In this document: piece after piece, positions 22,555-35,518 of the stretch
Layout of the letters: each line of letters opens with the position of its first letter
Position numbering within the stretch: the first letter of the stretch is position 1
NCBI GenBank assembly: GCA_947069175.1
Contig: CAMTDV010000027.1
Coordinates: 44,405,369-44,469,368 of the forward strand
Source: Scalesia atractyloides
Lineage: Eukaryota > Streptophyta > Magnoliopsida > Asterales > Asteraceae
Length of the DNA stretch: 64,000 nucleotides
Direction: 5' to 3'
Notes under the pieces: generated by a model
Database searches by the model: none
Seen by the model: the letters and a program-made list of their open reading frames with translations, nothing else
Told to the model about the DNA's origin: nothing
Position numbers and translations under genes: made by a program

Positions 22555-23014
22555 TGTTGGTGCATAATGTCTATTGCCTACATCTAGGATATTTTGATTT
22601 TGTATATAGGGCTTAGAATGTCAGTTTGTAAATGTTATTGTATGATTTATTTGTTTGTTGCTGACTCGTATGAGTGAGTCATATGACTCATACGAGTGAC
22701 ACTCTGTCACTCGTATGAGGCAGCCATTCGCACGAGTCACACACTCTGTTTCACACTCTCCTGTGCGAGTCATGTCGACCTATAAATAGAGGAGTGTTGT
22801 GTCAGAGCTAGTTAGGGTTAGTCCAGTTGGTGGAGAAGCCCTGCTGAATTGTTTACTTGCGTTATACTTTTCACGTTAAACAATATATTCAAAGCAGTTA
22901 AACAGTAGATCTCACTTGTTCGTTTGTCAACCTCACTAACAATGAATTCCGCCTCTGTTAGTTGAGTTAGATCAGTCCAGTTGCTCATCGGAGGAGAGAC
23001 GATCCCCCCTCACA
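22555..23014 (+). repeat. 5' LTR of SIRE-1
   Basis: It runs from TGTTGGTGCATAATG to CCCCTCACA. It contains CTCGTATGAG and CTCATACGAG palindromic tags (22667-22750) and a TATA box at 22790-22798, and is followed directly by the PBS. Confidence 0.92.
22790..22798 (+). promoter_or_regulatory. TATA box in SIRE-1 5' LTR
   Basis: CTATAAATAG-type box, conserved at 35727-35735 in the 3' LTR. Transcription would start about 30 bp downstream. Confidence 0.7.
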
Positions 23015-23017
23015 ATG

Positions 23018-23030
23018 TGGTATCAGAGCC
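23018..23030 (+). promoter_or_regulatory. Primer binding site of SIRE-1
   Basis: TGGTATCAGAGCC, complementary to the 3' end of initiator tRNA-Met and usual for plant Ty1/copia, lies three bases after the LTR end. Confidence 0.9.
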
Positions 23031-23658
23031 TTGAGGCCTGATCTGCTGACAAACGTTAAGTTTCTGCAGGCTACCAACTGTTTCAGATTTAGATTCACTG
23101 TTGTAGCTTTTTACTTCTATACTTTCCCGAACTGATCTCATTTACGGACAAAATGGACTAGGATTCTAGGATATCCCGTTAAAATTAATCCTAATCAATC
23201 CTTAACAATTTCAGATTTGAAATCGAGCTTAATCATGTCAAAATCGTTAAATCTCATCCGTTTGGAGACTTAAGTTGTTTCGTATGGGTAGAGAGACCAC
23301 TCGCACAAACGACTGTCCGTACGATTTAAGTCATTCATATGAACGAGAAAACAGAAGTTCTTAAAAATTTACAAGTTTAAAAATTAAAACTCTGATTCGC
23401 ATGAGTTACTTACTCATACGAGCGACTTACTCATACGAACAAAGGTTTTTCATTCATACGAACAGCGTGTTCACACGAATATCTTCTCCATACGAATCAT
23501 CTCATTCTCATGAATTTTTGAGTCGTACGAACTAATCTTGGTCGCACGAACTGTTTTTGTTATCCACACGTAGAAAGTTTTAGTTTTCTAATCTTTTTTT
23601 CCAAAAGTGTGTTTCTAAAATCTTTGCAGAAAACTGTTAGAAAAATTTTATAACTCAT
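23031..23658 (+). other. SIRE-1 5' leader
   Basis: Non-coding. From 23280 to 23570 it carries many degenerate copies of the CTCGTACGAG tag (such as ACTCATACGAG and ATTCATACGAA), the same family as those in the LTR and post-pol region. Confidence 0.7.
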
Positions 23659-25033
23659 TTGCTACATCAGCGGTCACGACTACTGCAGCACAAACATGAA
23701 CCTCAAGAACGAAATGGGTCGATGACGAAGCCGCCAAAGTTGATGAACTTCGAAGACTTCGATAGTTGGAGTGAATGTTTCATGAATTGGGTTCAGGAAA
23801 ATCATTTTACCTGTTGGTTTGCTATCGAAGAAAAGTATCAAGCTCCTGTTGGAGAGAACGGTCTCGAAAAAACATTGGCTCAACTTTCGGATTTTGAAAG
23901 AGAGAAGTTTATAAATGAGAAGAAAATTATGAACATTCTACAACAATCCATCAAGGAAGACATATTGGCACTGTTACAACATGATGATGATGCACATTCA
24001 TTGTGGAATGCTCTTCGATTGAATTTCCAGGGAAGTGCCCAGTTACGAAAAGGGAAGAGGGCGTTGTTGAGTAAAGAATTTGACATCTTTACATTGATCA
24101 AAGGAGAGACAGTAAAACAACTAATTGAAAGATACTGTCATCTGGTCATGCAAATGAAGCGAATGGGAATCATAAAGATGAACGAAAAACTGGTTGATAA
24201 ACTCGCTGATTCCTTACCATAAGGCGAATGGTCTACCTGTTTGACCATTTTGAAGAATGGAACTGAATATGGTAATTTCTCATTACCATGATTCATTGAG
24301 AGAATGGAGGGACATGAACTCGAAATGCAGAAAATGGCGAAGAACAAAAACGCCCAAGTGCAACAAGACGTTAATCTTTATTTCAAGAATAGTTCTGCCG
24401 CTCAGATACAGTCTCCAAAGATCCAGACTGCGTTCAGCGCTTACAGCACACCAAGCACACCGTCAAATCAAAACAGTGGTTTTCAATCATTTGCTACGAT
24501 CAATCCGAACACGTCTCAAAGCCCACAGTCATCATATGGATCGAGTAATCCCCAGATCAACCAGAACAGTCAATCAAATCCTATTCAAAGGGTACTACAG
24601 TGCAATATCACTGTTGATTTCCAGAATGCACAAAACTTTGATGAGAAGACCGCGAAGCAACATATGTCACTATTAGCATTGGTTCTTGAATCTCATGTCA
24701 GTCTTGTAGTAGGAAAGATTGGAAATATGACCAGAGAGGACTATGATCAGATTGATCCGGTAGAGATGGAGTTGATCGACATCAAATGGTGTATGGCATC
24801 TATTGTTAGACGCGCACGGAAATCACCAGGAAAGAGAACTTGGGTGGATTGGATGGAAACTTGGATTCGACAAGTCTAAAGTTACTTGTTTCAAGTGTCG
24901 GGAGAAGGGACATTATAAACGTGAATGTCCAAACAGAGAAGTTCAGGGTATACAAGAAAGCTATCTACCACCGTCCTCAACCAAGAACTCGAATGGCGCA
25001 GATGTCAGTACAAGTTTTACAATACAAAAGTAA
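23659..25033 (+). pseudogene. SIRE-1 gag
   Basis: Capsid-like segment 23659-24222 contains FEDFDSWSECFMNWVQENH and NILQQSIKEDILALLQHDDD, followed by a stop and a shift. Segment 24304-24879 is Gln/Ser/Asn-rich (NPQINQNSQSNP). The nucleocapsid zinc knuckle CFKCREKGHYKREC lies at 24887-24928 (CX2CX4HX4C) in a third frame. Translation probably began at an ATG near 23659-23719. At least two frame breaks make it inactive. Confidence 0.85.
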
Positions 25034-27060
25034 GATTTTCTGCTACATTTTCCCTTCATGTCCTCAAGTTGTCTTCAAAAGTCGGGACCTCGAAGATAGA
25101 CAGCCAGAAACCAAAGACAAAGCTCTTGTAGTGACTCAAGAAGACGAAGGATTTAACTAGACAAATACATTTCCAAGAATGAGAGTTTGGCATTGGTTGC
25201 TGAAATAATCGAAGAACCTGAAGAAGAATCAGAGGCATCTTTTGACGAGGCTCATGAAGAAGATTTCTATCATACATCGTCAGAAAAGGATGAGCTCTTA
25301 AACCGTGCTTTTAAACATCTTTTGCCTAACGATATCTTGAAAACTTTTGCAGGTTACTTTGGACCAAGCCATCGATCATTTTGTGAAGAACAAAAGACGC
25401 CTGATGTTGAGCAGAGAGTTGATGAAAAGATGGAGAAGTTGATTGATCAGACCAGCAAAGCGTGTATGGTACACATAAATGAGGTAAATGAGTCTAAATG
25501 TGAGTCTGTGGAAGAAAAACCATTTTTGAAATGTGCTGAGCCATGAAGTGAATGTGTTGAAAAAGACGCACGATATAATGAGCTCAAAAGTTTAACATAT
25601 AATTTGTCGAGCGATTATAAATCAACAAAAGAAGCATACGACAAATTAAGCAAATCTGTTAAACAGTATGAAAAAGCACTTAGAGAAAATGACGGAACAC
25701 TTTCTATGCTCAAAGCGACAGTAATGGACAAGCAAATGGCCATTTACATTCACTTAAATACTATCGCTGAGCTAAAAAGTGAGCTTGAGAAGGTAGAATC
25801 GAAACTGAATGGGTTAACAAATTGTTAATCAGTTATTCCACAAGCTCTTATGTCATTGATCACATTCTACCTAAGATTGAAAACAAAGAAGAATCTAAAA
25901 ATGATGATAACAAGAGTGCAAGTTACGATCGTGTTCCATCACCCATGTGGAATAGTTATGCTTGTAAAAAGCCATCAGGGGTGGAAAAGGTGATCCATCT
26001 AAAATTGAAAACTGAACAGTCAAACGAGCTGCCTACGAACATTGACGTAACTTACCCAAAATCTGAAAATGAATGTGATTCTGAGGTGGTTAAAACAATG
26101 GTCGAAAATGTTTTAAAAGGTGAATCTGGCAAGTCTGAATCTGATGTTGAAACATCGGAAGATAGTTTAAGCAATGATCCAAACGTCATAGTTTATAAAA
26201 TGCATGGATATGATAAACTATATTCTGATGAGGATTTTCCCATCCAGAATGTGAATCTGGATCGTGTTGATAAATTGTTCAAGCTTGTGGAGGTAAGTCA
26301 TTCGGATTTACATAAACACAATGTATCATTTTACTCAAAATCAAAATGTGTTAACAGACCCTACCATCATAAAAACAGAGATTATCCTGAGAATAGGAGG
26401 GCTGGTTTGGGTTTCCAAAAGCGAAGAATGAACAACAAGTCCCAAAAGCTAAATTTTTCTAAGAAAATCAATTTCGTTTTTTGGCACAAACAACATAAAA
26501 GGAAAAAGAGATCATCGAAACACAATCAAATGATGATTTCAAGAAAGAGAAAGAGATTAAGAAACAAGTTTTGGATTCCTCTGTCCGTAAAGACAATAGG
26601 ACATGCTACAAATGTAAGAATGTCGGGCATATTGCACGATATTGCTCACAAAAATATCCAAAATCTGTTTCTAATTCTAACAGGTTTACCAAGGATGAGA
26701 AACAAAAGGCACCTATGGTTGCACCTAAGCAAATTTGAAAAGAAACAACGAATCCTATAAAAATGTTAAACCAGCGATTCAACGTAATTCTAAATTTGAA
26801 ATTGGTGAAACATCAACTAAATATCGTCAAATGGATTCAAAATTCTATGCTAAAAGGGCTAATTTGAAAACGCAAACATGAGTTGCAAAAGTCAAACCAT
26901 CCAAGGTAGAACTGAAACCTTCTGTTCCACACAAAACCGAGCCTAAACAGAATGTCAAAAACAAAGTAGGTCTGAAATTTGATATTCCGATCTCACCCAA
27001 GACCAAGCAGGCTTGGGTTTCTTTGTTTAAATAGTTTCTTCCTCATGTGTGCAGGGGCTC
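25034..27060 (+). pseudogene. SIRE-1 gag-pro linker with coiled coils and second zinc knuckle
   Basis: The open pieces 25187-25546 (acidic), 25604-25828 (Lys/Glu-rich, coiled-coil-like, EAYDKLSKSVKQYEKALREN) and 25822-26760 are separated by a stop near 25544 and frame changes. In another frame at 26608-26649 a second CX2CX4HX4C knuckle reads CYKCKNVGHIARYC, more than 550 codons after the first. The region is Ser/Lys/Glu-rich. Such a long linker between nucleocapsid and protease is characteristic of this Sirevirus group. No enzymatic motif is seen. Confidence 0.65.
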
Positions 27061-27665
27061 CCACGATCGATCAAGTCTAAATGGATTATTGATAGTGGAG
27101 CTTCCAGACACATGACAGGGATGCTTGCGTTGTTACATAACGTCAAGGCTATCTGAGGAGGATATGTAGGTTTTGCCGGACGCAAGGAAGAAGAATTGTC
27201 GGATAGGGAATTCTCACGAATGGAGTAGTTTTGTTTGATAAAGTGAACTACATTGCTAAACTTGAGAACAATCTACTCAGCATTTCGCAGATTTGTGACA
27301 AGAAATTCACAATGCACTTCAATGATAAAGAATGCTTGATTTTAAAGCCGGGATTCAATATTCCTAAGGAATGGATTCTTATGCGCGCTCCGAGAGAAAA
27401 TGATCTATATGTTCTCGATATGAGTGTCGCATCTACAACATCAAAGAAGGTTCAATGCTTTGTTTCTAAAGCTACCGAGAAAGAGTCTATTCTGTGGCAT
27501 AGGAAGATGGGGCTCATTCATCTGAGAAATATGAATTATCTAGTGCATAACGACCTAGTGGAGGGTGTTAATCTGAAGAATTTTCAATTATCCGATGATT
27601 GTCTGAGCTGTAAAAGGGGAAACAACATAAGAAATCACACCCACGAAAGCTGTTGAATTCTATCA
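27061..27665 (+). pseudogene. SIRE-1 protease and GAG-pre-integrase region
   Basis: The copia protease signature WIIDSGASRHMTG lies at about 27084-27122, with D-S-G in the active-site position. A stop follows within about 30 codons. The open stretch 27231-27656 reads NNLLSISQICDKKFTMHFND and then WHRKMGLIHLRNMNYL with CLSCKRGNN, the HHCC zinc finger that begins integrase. A frameshift follows at about 27630. Confidence 0.85.
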
Positions 27666-28960
27666 AGCTACCTCTAGAGAGGCTTCATATGGATCTTTTC
27701 GGGCCTGTAAACGTCAAAAGCATTTCTGGTGATCTATTGCCTAGTCGTTACAGTTGATTTCTCAAGATTCTCATGGGTTTTCTTTCTAGAGAGCAAAGAT
27801 GAAACACTTGAAATACTAATGATTCTCTTCAAAAAAGTTGAAAATCTATATCATTTGCCTATCAAGAGAATCCGCGATGACAATGGTACAGAGTTCAAGA
27901 ATAAAAGGATGCTCGAATTCTGCAATGAAAATGGGATTCTTCACGAATTCAGCGCCCCCTATACTCATAACAAAATGGAGTAGCTGAACGTAAGAATTGC
28001 ACACTAATCGAGACTGCCAGAACCATGCTTGCCGATTCAAAATTGCCAATCAGTTTCTGCAGTGAAGCAGTCGCATCAGCGTGTTACACCCTGAATCGTG
28101 TCTTAGTAGTCAAGCCTCACAACAAGACTTGTTTCGAGTTGCTAAATCAGCGGAAGCCTAACCTCGCGTTTCTAGAGCCTTTTGGATCACCGTGTACTGT
28201 ATTGGACCCGGATGGTAAATTTGGAGCTAAATCCTTAGAAGGATTTTTTGTTGGTTATGCTACTCCTCAAAAACTTGTCTTCTTGCCGAGTTTGAACCAG
28301 GTTATTCTTGCACAGCCTGTTGATTGTCAACGGTATACTACGCCAATATAGAAACCTGGGGATCCATGGCTGTTCAACTACGAGGGTTTGTGGAATTTAT
28401 TCAACCTACCAGATGTGCCATTAGAAGAAGAACTTGTTATGCTCTTTCAACATCATCAAACATCTAATCATTTCCAGACCGTTGGTGATTTCCCCGTCAC
28501 TTCCTGTCAAAACTTCTGATATGGGTCCGAGCACTACTCGTCAAGAATCTGTACATGTACTAATTGTCCACTCTGCCGAATCATCTGCCCACCAACAGCT
28601 AAATGCCAACTCTGATCGGGAACCGACTTTCGATGATGGAGGATCTAGTTCCGTTGAAGGATCTGAGCAGATTGAAAGCTTCCTGAATACTCAGGCTGAT
28701 CAATTAAACGTCAGGAATGAAGCTTTATCGTGTGTACCAGTTGTGGATGAAGTCATCATAAATTTGCAAACACAAGTAGATGTTCCAAGTGAAGTGATGC
28801 CAAGGATGCTTTCTTATCATCCGTCAGAGAATATTATAGGCAGCTTACAAACGGGAGTGCAAACTCGCAATCAGATCAACAAGGATCTAAGCTGTTTCTA
28901 TACTCGTATTGCTCCACCGCAAACCAGACTTTCTAATAGTTGTTTTGTTTCTCAGGTAGA
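27666..28960 (+). pseudogene. SIRE-1 integrase and linker to RT
   Basis: RLHMDLFGPVNVKS (first Asp, near 27690) is followed by a frame break. The segment 27729-27983 reads DFSRFSWVFFLESKDETLE and RDDNGTEFKN (second Asp). The region of the third acidic residue near 27975-28000 lies across another break. Segment 28025-28351 has MLADSKLPISFCSEAVASAC, CFELLNQRKPNLAFLEPFGS and SLEGFFVGYAT, the copia integrase C-terminal part. Segment 28434-29015 is a Ser/Glu/Gln-rich linker. Inactive. Confidence 0.88.
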
Positions 28961-29817
28961 ACTGGGGATCTGGAAAGACGCGTTGAAAGAAGAGAGCTGG
29001 GTGGATGCAATGTAGGAGGAATTGCTTCATTTCCAGAAACTGGGAGTCTGGAAGCTTGTTGACCTACCATATCATCACAAAAACATAAACACCAGATGGG
29101 TCTTCAAGTGCAAGCGTGATGATAGAGGGATTGTGGTCTGCAACAAAGCTCGACTCGTGGTACAAGGTTTTCATTAGCAAGAAGGGATAGATTATACAGA
29201 AGTTTATGCCCTAGTCGCCCGTTTTGAAGCGACCCGCATATTCTTGACCTTTGCTTCTTGGAAAGGTTTCAAGGTGTACCAGTTGGATGTCAATTTGCTT
29301 TCCTGTACGGAAAAGTTAAAGAGGAGGTGTATGTCGGCCAACACCGGGGTTTGTCGATCCTATACACAAAGATAAAGTCTATCTTCTGAACAAAGCCTTA
29401 TATGGTCTACATCAAGCTCCAAGAGCTTGGTATAAAACGCTATCATGACATCTTCTAGACAATGACTTTCTCAGAGGAACTATAGATTCTACCCTCTTTA
29501 TTAAGGAAGTGGATGGGCATTTGATTATCATGCAAATATATGTGGATGATATCATCTTCGGATCGACAAATGACAAGTTGTGTAAAGACTTCGAAGAAGT
29601 CATGAAACGCAAATTTGAAATGAGTGTGATGGGGGAGATGAAGTTTTTTCTAGGACTTCAGGTTGATCAACTGCCTGATGGTATCTTCATCCATCAGACG
29701 AAGTATGTTCATGACAAACTGGAGAAATTTTATATGACAGAAACTAAACCAACATCTACCCCATTAGCTCCTAATCACGATACTTGTCCAGATCTTAATG
29801 GGGTGAAAGTTGACTAA
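28961..29817 (+). pseudogene. SIRE-1 reverse transcriptase
   Basis: The RT begins around VELGIWKDALKEESWVDAM, followed by a stop at 29014. It continues NTRWVFKCKRDDRGIV, ARLVVQGFH, a stop at about 29175, then GFKVYQLDV. A frameshift follows, and the frame from 29464 gives IMQIYVDDIIFGSTNDKLCK with the catalytic YVDD at about 29540-29551. MKFFLGLQVDQLPDGIFIH and the thumb follow to 29817. Three or more disruptions are visible. Confidence 0.9.
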
Positions 29818-30532
29818 ACATTATACCGCTCTATGATCAGATCCTTGATGTATCTAATTGCTTCTCGACATGATATCATGTATCCTACATGCCTGTGCTC
29901 CCGTTTTCAGTCTAGTCCAAGAGATTCGCACTTACTCGCCGTCAAACGTATCATGAAATATTTGAAGGGATGTCCAAGCACCGGCTTGTGGTACCCTCGA
30001 CACGATGACTTCAATCTTGCGGGTTACTCGGATTCTGATTTTGGTTGCTGCAAACTTAACGCTAAATCTATGACGACTGGTTGCTAGTTCTTCGGAACCC
30101 CGTTTAGTAACATGGCAATGCAAGAAACAGACCACGATCGCTCTCTCTACATGTGAAGCTGAATACATTTCAGCATCCAGATGTTGTTCCCAGATTCTCT
30201 GGATACAACAGCAGATGAGCGACTTCGGACTAAAATTTCTTGACACACCCATATATGTAGATAATCAGGTTGCAATTGATATCACTAAAAACTCACGTCA
30301 ACACTCACGTACTAAACATATTGAGATTCGACATCACTTTATCCGTGACTATTATGAGAAAAAGTTGGTTAGAATTGAAAAAATCCATACTGATGATCAA
30401 AAAGCAAATTTTTATACCAAAGCATTTGATTGTACAAGATTTAAAAATCTTTTGAAATTAAATGGTTTAAGAAATCTGACGTCAGGGGATATTCATGAGG
30501 TTGAGTTTGAGGATGACGAGGACTTAACGTGA
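29818..30532 (+). pseudogene. SIRE-1 RNase H
   Basis: LYRSMIRSLMYLIASRHDIM and GYSDSDFGCCKLNAKS (first Asp region) are followed by a stop at 30085. CEAEYISASRCCSQILWIQQ (Glu) follows in a second frame. The final open stretch 30215-30532 has PIYVDNQVAIDITKN and SRTKHIEIRHHFIRDYYEKK, usual for copia RNase H, and ends in an acidic tail with TGA at 30530-30532. Pol ends here. Confidence 0.9.
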
Positions 30533-32619
30533 TTCTCATCGGTGTGACGTGTTTTCTGTACATTCTTTCTTAAAAATTCTAAAAATACAAAAATATGTTT
30601 TGATTTTAGGAGGAGAAAGTTTGGGAAAATACAAAAACATTATAAAAGTCAAAAAGAGCTTTTGTGAAAAAAAAAAGATATCATATTACAGCAATATGAC
30701 AATCACAGTATTCTAAAGATATGGAATAATTAAACAAGTAATTAAGTAGGTCTTACTGACTGAGGATGTGCCAATAGGCTTCACTCGTTCCGGTAAATTA
30801 TTTTCAAGATATAAATCTAAAAGAAAAACTGAATAACTTATGGGTTAACATCTCTCGGATATATGGACTTAGTACTCTGAAATTTCGTTTGAGAGAATGC
30901 CAAATTCTGCGATACTAGGTCTTTATATTTAATCGATGTCTGGGGTATTATCCGAGTTCTTCTGGTTTTGCGTCAGCAATGGCCTAGAAATTGTATAATA
31001 TTTTACACATTATTTGCCCATACAAGCTGCACAAAAAATGAGTATGTCATAAATATTTACGACATCTGCAGTTCAAAAGATTCCTTTAAGGAACACCACC
31101 TAAAGACGAGCCTTCATCTTTTTGTCTGTGTAGAAATACTAACCTGAGCTCTCAAGGACTCGCAATTCACCCCTTTACAGATATTAGTTGAATATATTCA
31201 CCTGTGAAATGAAATTCTGGGAATCTCGATGCAGGAGTATATTCTGAGATCGGAAGCACAGTTATTTCATGTTCCTAATATTACCTAACATATCTTGAAA
31301 CAATTGAGAAACGAGAAGAGGTTTAAGTGGCTAAGTATATTGGCAATCTAGGTATCTGCTTAAGAACTTAATGATTCTACCAAGATCAATGGTACTAGTG
31401 ATTTGTTTAAATACTTGATATGATTCTCTTAACACAAAACTCACAAAAAAATATGTATGTATATACATCTTTGCTTATTATTTCTTTTCGAGAAATCCCA
31501 AAACCCAAAAAGATTTTCAGTTTTCTTAGCATTATAATTTAATTTTTAGTCTACCGACGATGAAAACACTGATAGTTCAAGTCATGGCGACACTTGCTGA
31601 AGGAAAGCTGAAGACCACAGGATGGGAGCTAATCTAGAAAAGAAGAAATTACCTGAACGTCAACAAAGTTCATTAATTTGAAACTTTACATTTTTAAAAA
31701 TAAATCTGTTTTGGTCAAACAATGGTCAACCTAGGTCATTTACTTGGACTTGGTAGGCAAATCAGATAACCAGGATCATTAACTTGGACTTGGTTAACTA
31801 AGTGGGTTTTAAACAGATAAAATTTTGTAAAAAAATCAAAAGGTTTAACAAGTATCAGAACTGACTCGTACGAGTGGCACTAACTCATACGAGTGACATT
31901 TGTATTCATTCGCACGAGCCATTGATTCGTACGAGCGACTACTGAATGAGTATAAAAGGCTCCTTAATTCGCACGAGTTCTTATGCTTCATTTTTCTTGA
32001 CATATACTTCGTACCAATACATTGGGGAGGTCGATTCGCATACTTCTTGCGATGGGAAAGGTACTAATGCTTGTTCTTAGCCATTATAATGCAGAATTTG
32101 GACCAAATGGACATAAAACGTAGATTTAGGGAAATTGGACTGGTAAAACATAAAATTGAACTTAAAAACATTGAAATCAGCCCCAATAGCCTATGAATCA
32201 ACCATCAATTTGTTAAAAACAACACGTTTTAAGTTCGGTTTAACCTGGTGTTATTTGATATGGTTTACAACTCGTATGAATGTCCACTCGTACGAGCAAA
32301 GTTTTCAAAATGTTCCAAAGTATCTTTTCACTCGTACGAGTGAGTATTCGTACGAGTAGGATTATTAATTGATAAATCTTGATGACTCGTACGAGTGAGT
32401 TTCATCATTCATACGAGCAGTTCTGGTCAAACTTCTAGAAAAGCTGCTAAGTATTTGGTCATTCGTACGAAGTAGTGACTCGTAGGGAGTGATGATTTGA
32501 CTTAGAATTGAAATTTTGTCTAAGTGTTGACTCGTACGAATGAATGGATTGTACGAGTGTCTCTGAAAGTTGAAATTTTTGAAAGATTTTCTAACGGTTT
32601 GAAATGTCTATGTGTACAG
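30533..32619 (+). other. SIRE-1 post-pol non-coding region
   Basis: This 2.1 kb spacer precedes the env-like ORF. The block at 30880-30975 (GTCTTTATATTTAATCGATG and TCTGGGGTATTATCCGAG) is shared with the other Sireviruses here, as is TGATATGATTCTCTTAACAC at 31417. From 31860 to 32560 it has about a dozen CTCGTACGAG-type tags. It ends in the splice-acceptor-like TATGTGTACAG at 32609-32619. No coding frame is convincing. Confidence 0.7.
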
Positions 32620-35518
32620 GTCAAGAAATCTTCTTTCTCTCCGTTCCACAATGTTTGCCGTCTTCTTGATGAGTCTATTCCAGAGATTGCTGCCTACCAG
32701 GAAGTTTTAGATTTTTTGGGCAGACTCCTATTACGAAGGCTCTGATGGATCGCCATGTTGCTTATAGATCACATATAGAGTACTTCTGGAATGCAACAGA
32801 GTTTGATACTGAGGAGAATGTGATTGTCTCGGCTGTGAGGGTTGGAGATGAAGATATTCTAGTGAAAATCATAGAAGAGTTGATCATAAAGGTGCTAGAT
32901 TTTAAAGACCATGAAGATGATCAGACTGGCTTTTCGGAATATATGGTGAAGGGATGTTTTTATCGCATGGGTTACCCCGGATTCGTAAATGCTGCTCCTT
33001 TTAAGAAGGCTAACCTATATGCGCCTTTTCGTTATATCACACATTGTGTTATACATGCACTAAGTCACCGAAAAGGAGGTTTTGATGATTTAGTTGACTA
33101 CCAGATGTGCATGATCACCGCGCTTGTTCTTAATCTTCCATACAACTTTCGAAGGTGATATTCTCTCAGATGGTCCAGAATATTCAGAGAGAAATTTCTG
33201 CAGTACCCACGTTTCTTCCAGATGTTGCTAGATCACCTGCATCCAAATTTGAAGAAAAAGAAAGACGATGTGCTGAAACTAGAACACATGGATGTCTCTA
33301 CTCTGAAGAAGATGAATCTACATCTTCAGACATTCCCTAAGGAGAAGCCCGTGTTTGGAGCAATCATTGACAAAGATTATGTCGCTCCAGCACCAGGAAA
33401 ATGGAGAAAAGAAGAGAATGGTGATGAGAATGAAGAGCTGACAGCGCTTGATGGTTTTGTTGCAAAGTGTAGTGCTTGGTTTGTTAAAAATGGGGAAAAG
33501 GGAGTAAAAAGAAAGCCAACGTCTACATCTTCTTCTTCTTCTACTCCTCAGAAGAAAAAGAAAACAGCTGAGAGCTCTAGACTGATAGATGAAACAGAGC
33601 CAAAAGAGAATATAGAAGATATGGCTGCTGACATTGAGAGATAAGCATTTGGTCGTGAAAAAGTGGCTGAGGAAGCGTCGTCTTCTAACACTGATTCTGA
33701 GGATAGAAGAGTTGGAGAAAAGGAGAGGGCTAAGGAGATAGAAGCTGAACGACCATCAGAGCTAAAGCGTAAGGCTGAAGAGAGGAAGCGAAAAGCGACA
33801 TGAGAGGACGATTCAACTTATATACCTTCGGGTTTAGATTATGATACTCCTGTGCACAAGTCTGCAAAGAAGAAAACTCGACGTTTTAAACTTCCAACGA
33901 TTAGAAGCACTGATTCTCCTATCGACTAATCTAAAGAAAAAGTGCAGAAGCAGACTGTGGAAGAAGAGGTTGTTGAACTGATTCCACCATCTCCACCACG
34001 TCAATCTACACCACAACCGATACCGCAACCGACACCGTAGCCAAGGCCGCAACCCTCACAGTCACAACCTCATTTTTATTTAGATTTTGACTTTGGTGGT
34101 ATACCTGGGGGCGAAGACTTTACTGCTGACATGTTTAATGACCCACGTGTTGATAAGTTACAGAAACAGGTCATGTTAAACACCGTCAAGATTTCAGAAT
34201 TACAGGAACAACTCAATGTGTTAAACAAAGACAAACAACAGCTCGAAGCAATGTTAGACAACATTTCATCTGAAAATGAGCTTTTACAGATTCAGATGGC
34301 TGAATAGGAAGAAGAATGACTCAGGAGTGACAAAAGGATGAATTTATTCGAGAAGATACTAATAAGAAGCTGGGTATTAATATTGCTGCTGAGATTGATG
34401 AAATAGAAAGAGTTGAAGCGAGAGAGCGGGTCGCTGAACGGTGAACGTCTTGCAAAGGAATTATCAAATGCGCAAGGCAAAGGCAAAGCTGAAGTGGTTG
34501 AGGATCCTGTGAATGTCACAACTGAACCAGAAGCTGAATCTACGCCAAGTATTATAGATATCATGGTGTATTTAGTCTCTAAGAAGTTTGTTCTGGTAGG
34601 AAAGCCAAAAGATGTTGATATCGACACTTCCAATCTTTCAGCAAGACATTGTGAATGGCTACAAAAGAGGAAATTAGAGAGAGAGAGAGATTGAAGCAGC
34701 GGTTGATGAGTTTGATGGGGATGCTGAAAAAGAGGCAGAAGACTTAGATGCTTTTGATGATTTATTTTCTGATGAGTCTGATCACGATAGTGATGATGGT
34801 GATGATGATGTAGGTGGTAAGGGTGTTCGTGTAACAGAATCTGTTTTAAATGAAGATATTGATTTTTCTGCTTACTTGGATGACTCTGCAAATCAGGTAA
34901 GTGAAGATAGAGATCAGGGAAGATCAGAAGGATCTAAAGGTGCTAAGCAGGCAGGAATCCTCACGGTAACCGATACATCTACCGTTCCTGTCGTGCCAAA
35001 GCCGAAGATTTTATATCTTGAGCACAATGTTGAAGAGGGTGAATATGTCTATAGCTATACTAAGGAAGAGATTGCTAAAATGTTAGGCGTGGACAAAGAA
35101 AATTTCGAGTTTAACTTTGAACACGAACTGAATGATATTAGCGCTTTCGAGCCAGTTGACTATGTCTTCGAACACGTTGAAGATGCGAATGATTATGATA
35201 GTGTTGTCGTGGAGGATGATTCTGATGACGATGTTACTAATCTTGCCGATCAGGGTACAGATGACTCCCTAACTCTTAGTGAGTTGTTTGCAGCTGAAAT
35301 TGCTGATGTTCTGAAACGCAAAGTCAAAGAAGCGACTAAACACGGTACGATTCCTCAACAGATGACTAGAGCTGAAATTGCAAAAATGAGGAAGGAATGG
35401 TTCAAAGTTTCACCAGCTAAGCGCAAGCCACCGAAGTGTTTCTTTGGTCGATACACGTCAGATCTTATAAAGATTTTTGAAGACTATCCAAGACTACGGC
35501 AACATCAAAGGGGGAGTT
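32620..35518 (+). pseudogene. SIRE-1 env-like (post-pol) ORF
   Basis: Segments 32620-32743, 32745-33158, 33222-33644 and 34876-35580 are open and joined by stops and shifts. The first part is a globular domain (HIEYFWNATEFDTEENVIVS, VKGCFYRMGYPGFVNA, ITHCVIHALSHRKGGFDDL) with counterparts in SIRE-0 and SIRE-2. Then come a Lys/Ser-rich basic region, a Pro/Gln-rich run (about 33980-34070), a coiled-coil segment (34140-34300) and an acidic C-terminus. This matches the general description of Sirevirus env-like proteins. I see no convincing signal peptide or membrane helix, so an envelope role is not supported by sequence. Confidence 0.7.
35507..35516 (+). other. Polypurine tract of SIRE-1
   Basis: AAAGGGGGAG lies just before the 3' LTR, the usual Sirevirus form. 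Confidence 0.85.

Noticed and set aside
23018..23030. Possible tRNA-related sequence
   Set aside because: It is a primer binding site complementary to the tRNA 3' end. No complete tRNA cloverleaf was seen here or at 40383, 54153 or 63758.
34292..34891. 199-residue minus-strand open frame rich in His and Ser
   Set aside because: It is the antisense shadow of the acidic and coiled-coil part of the SIRE-1 env-like ORF, caused by biased codons.
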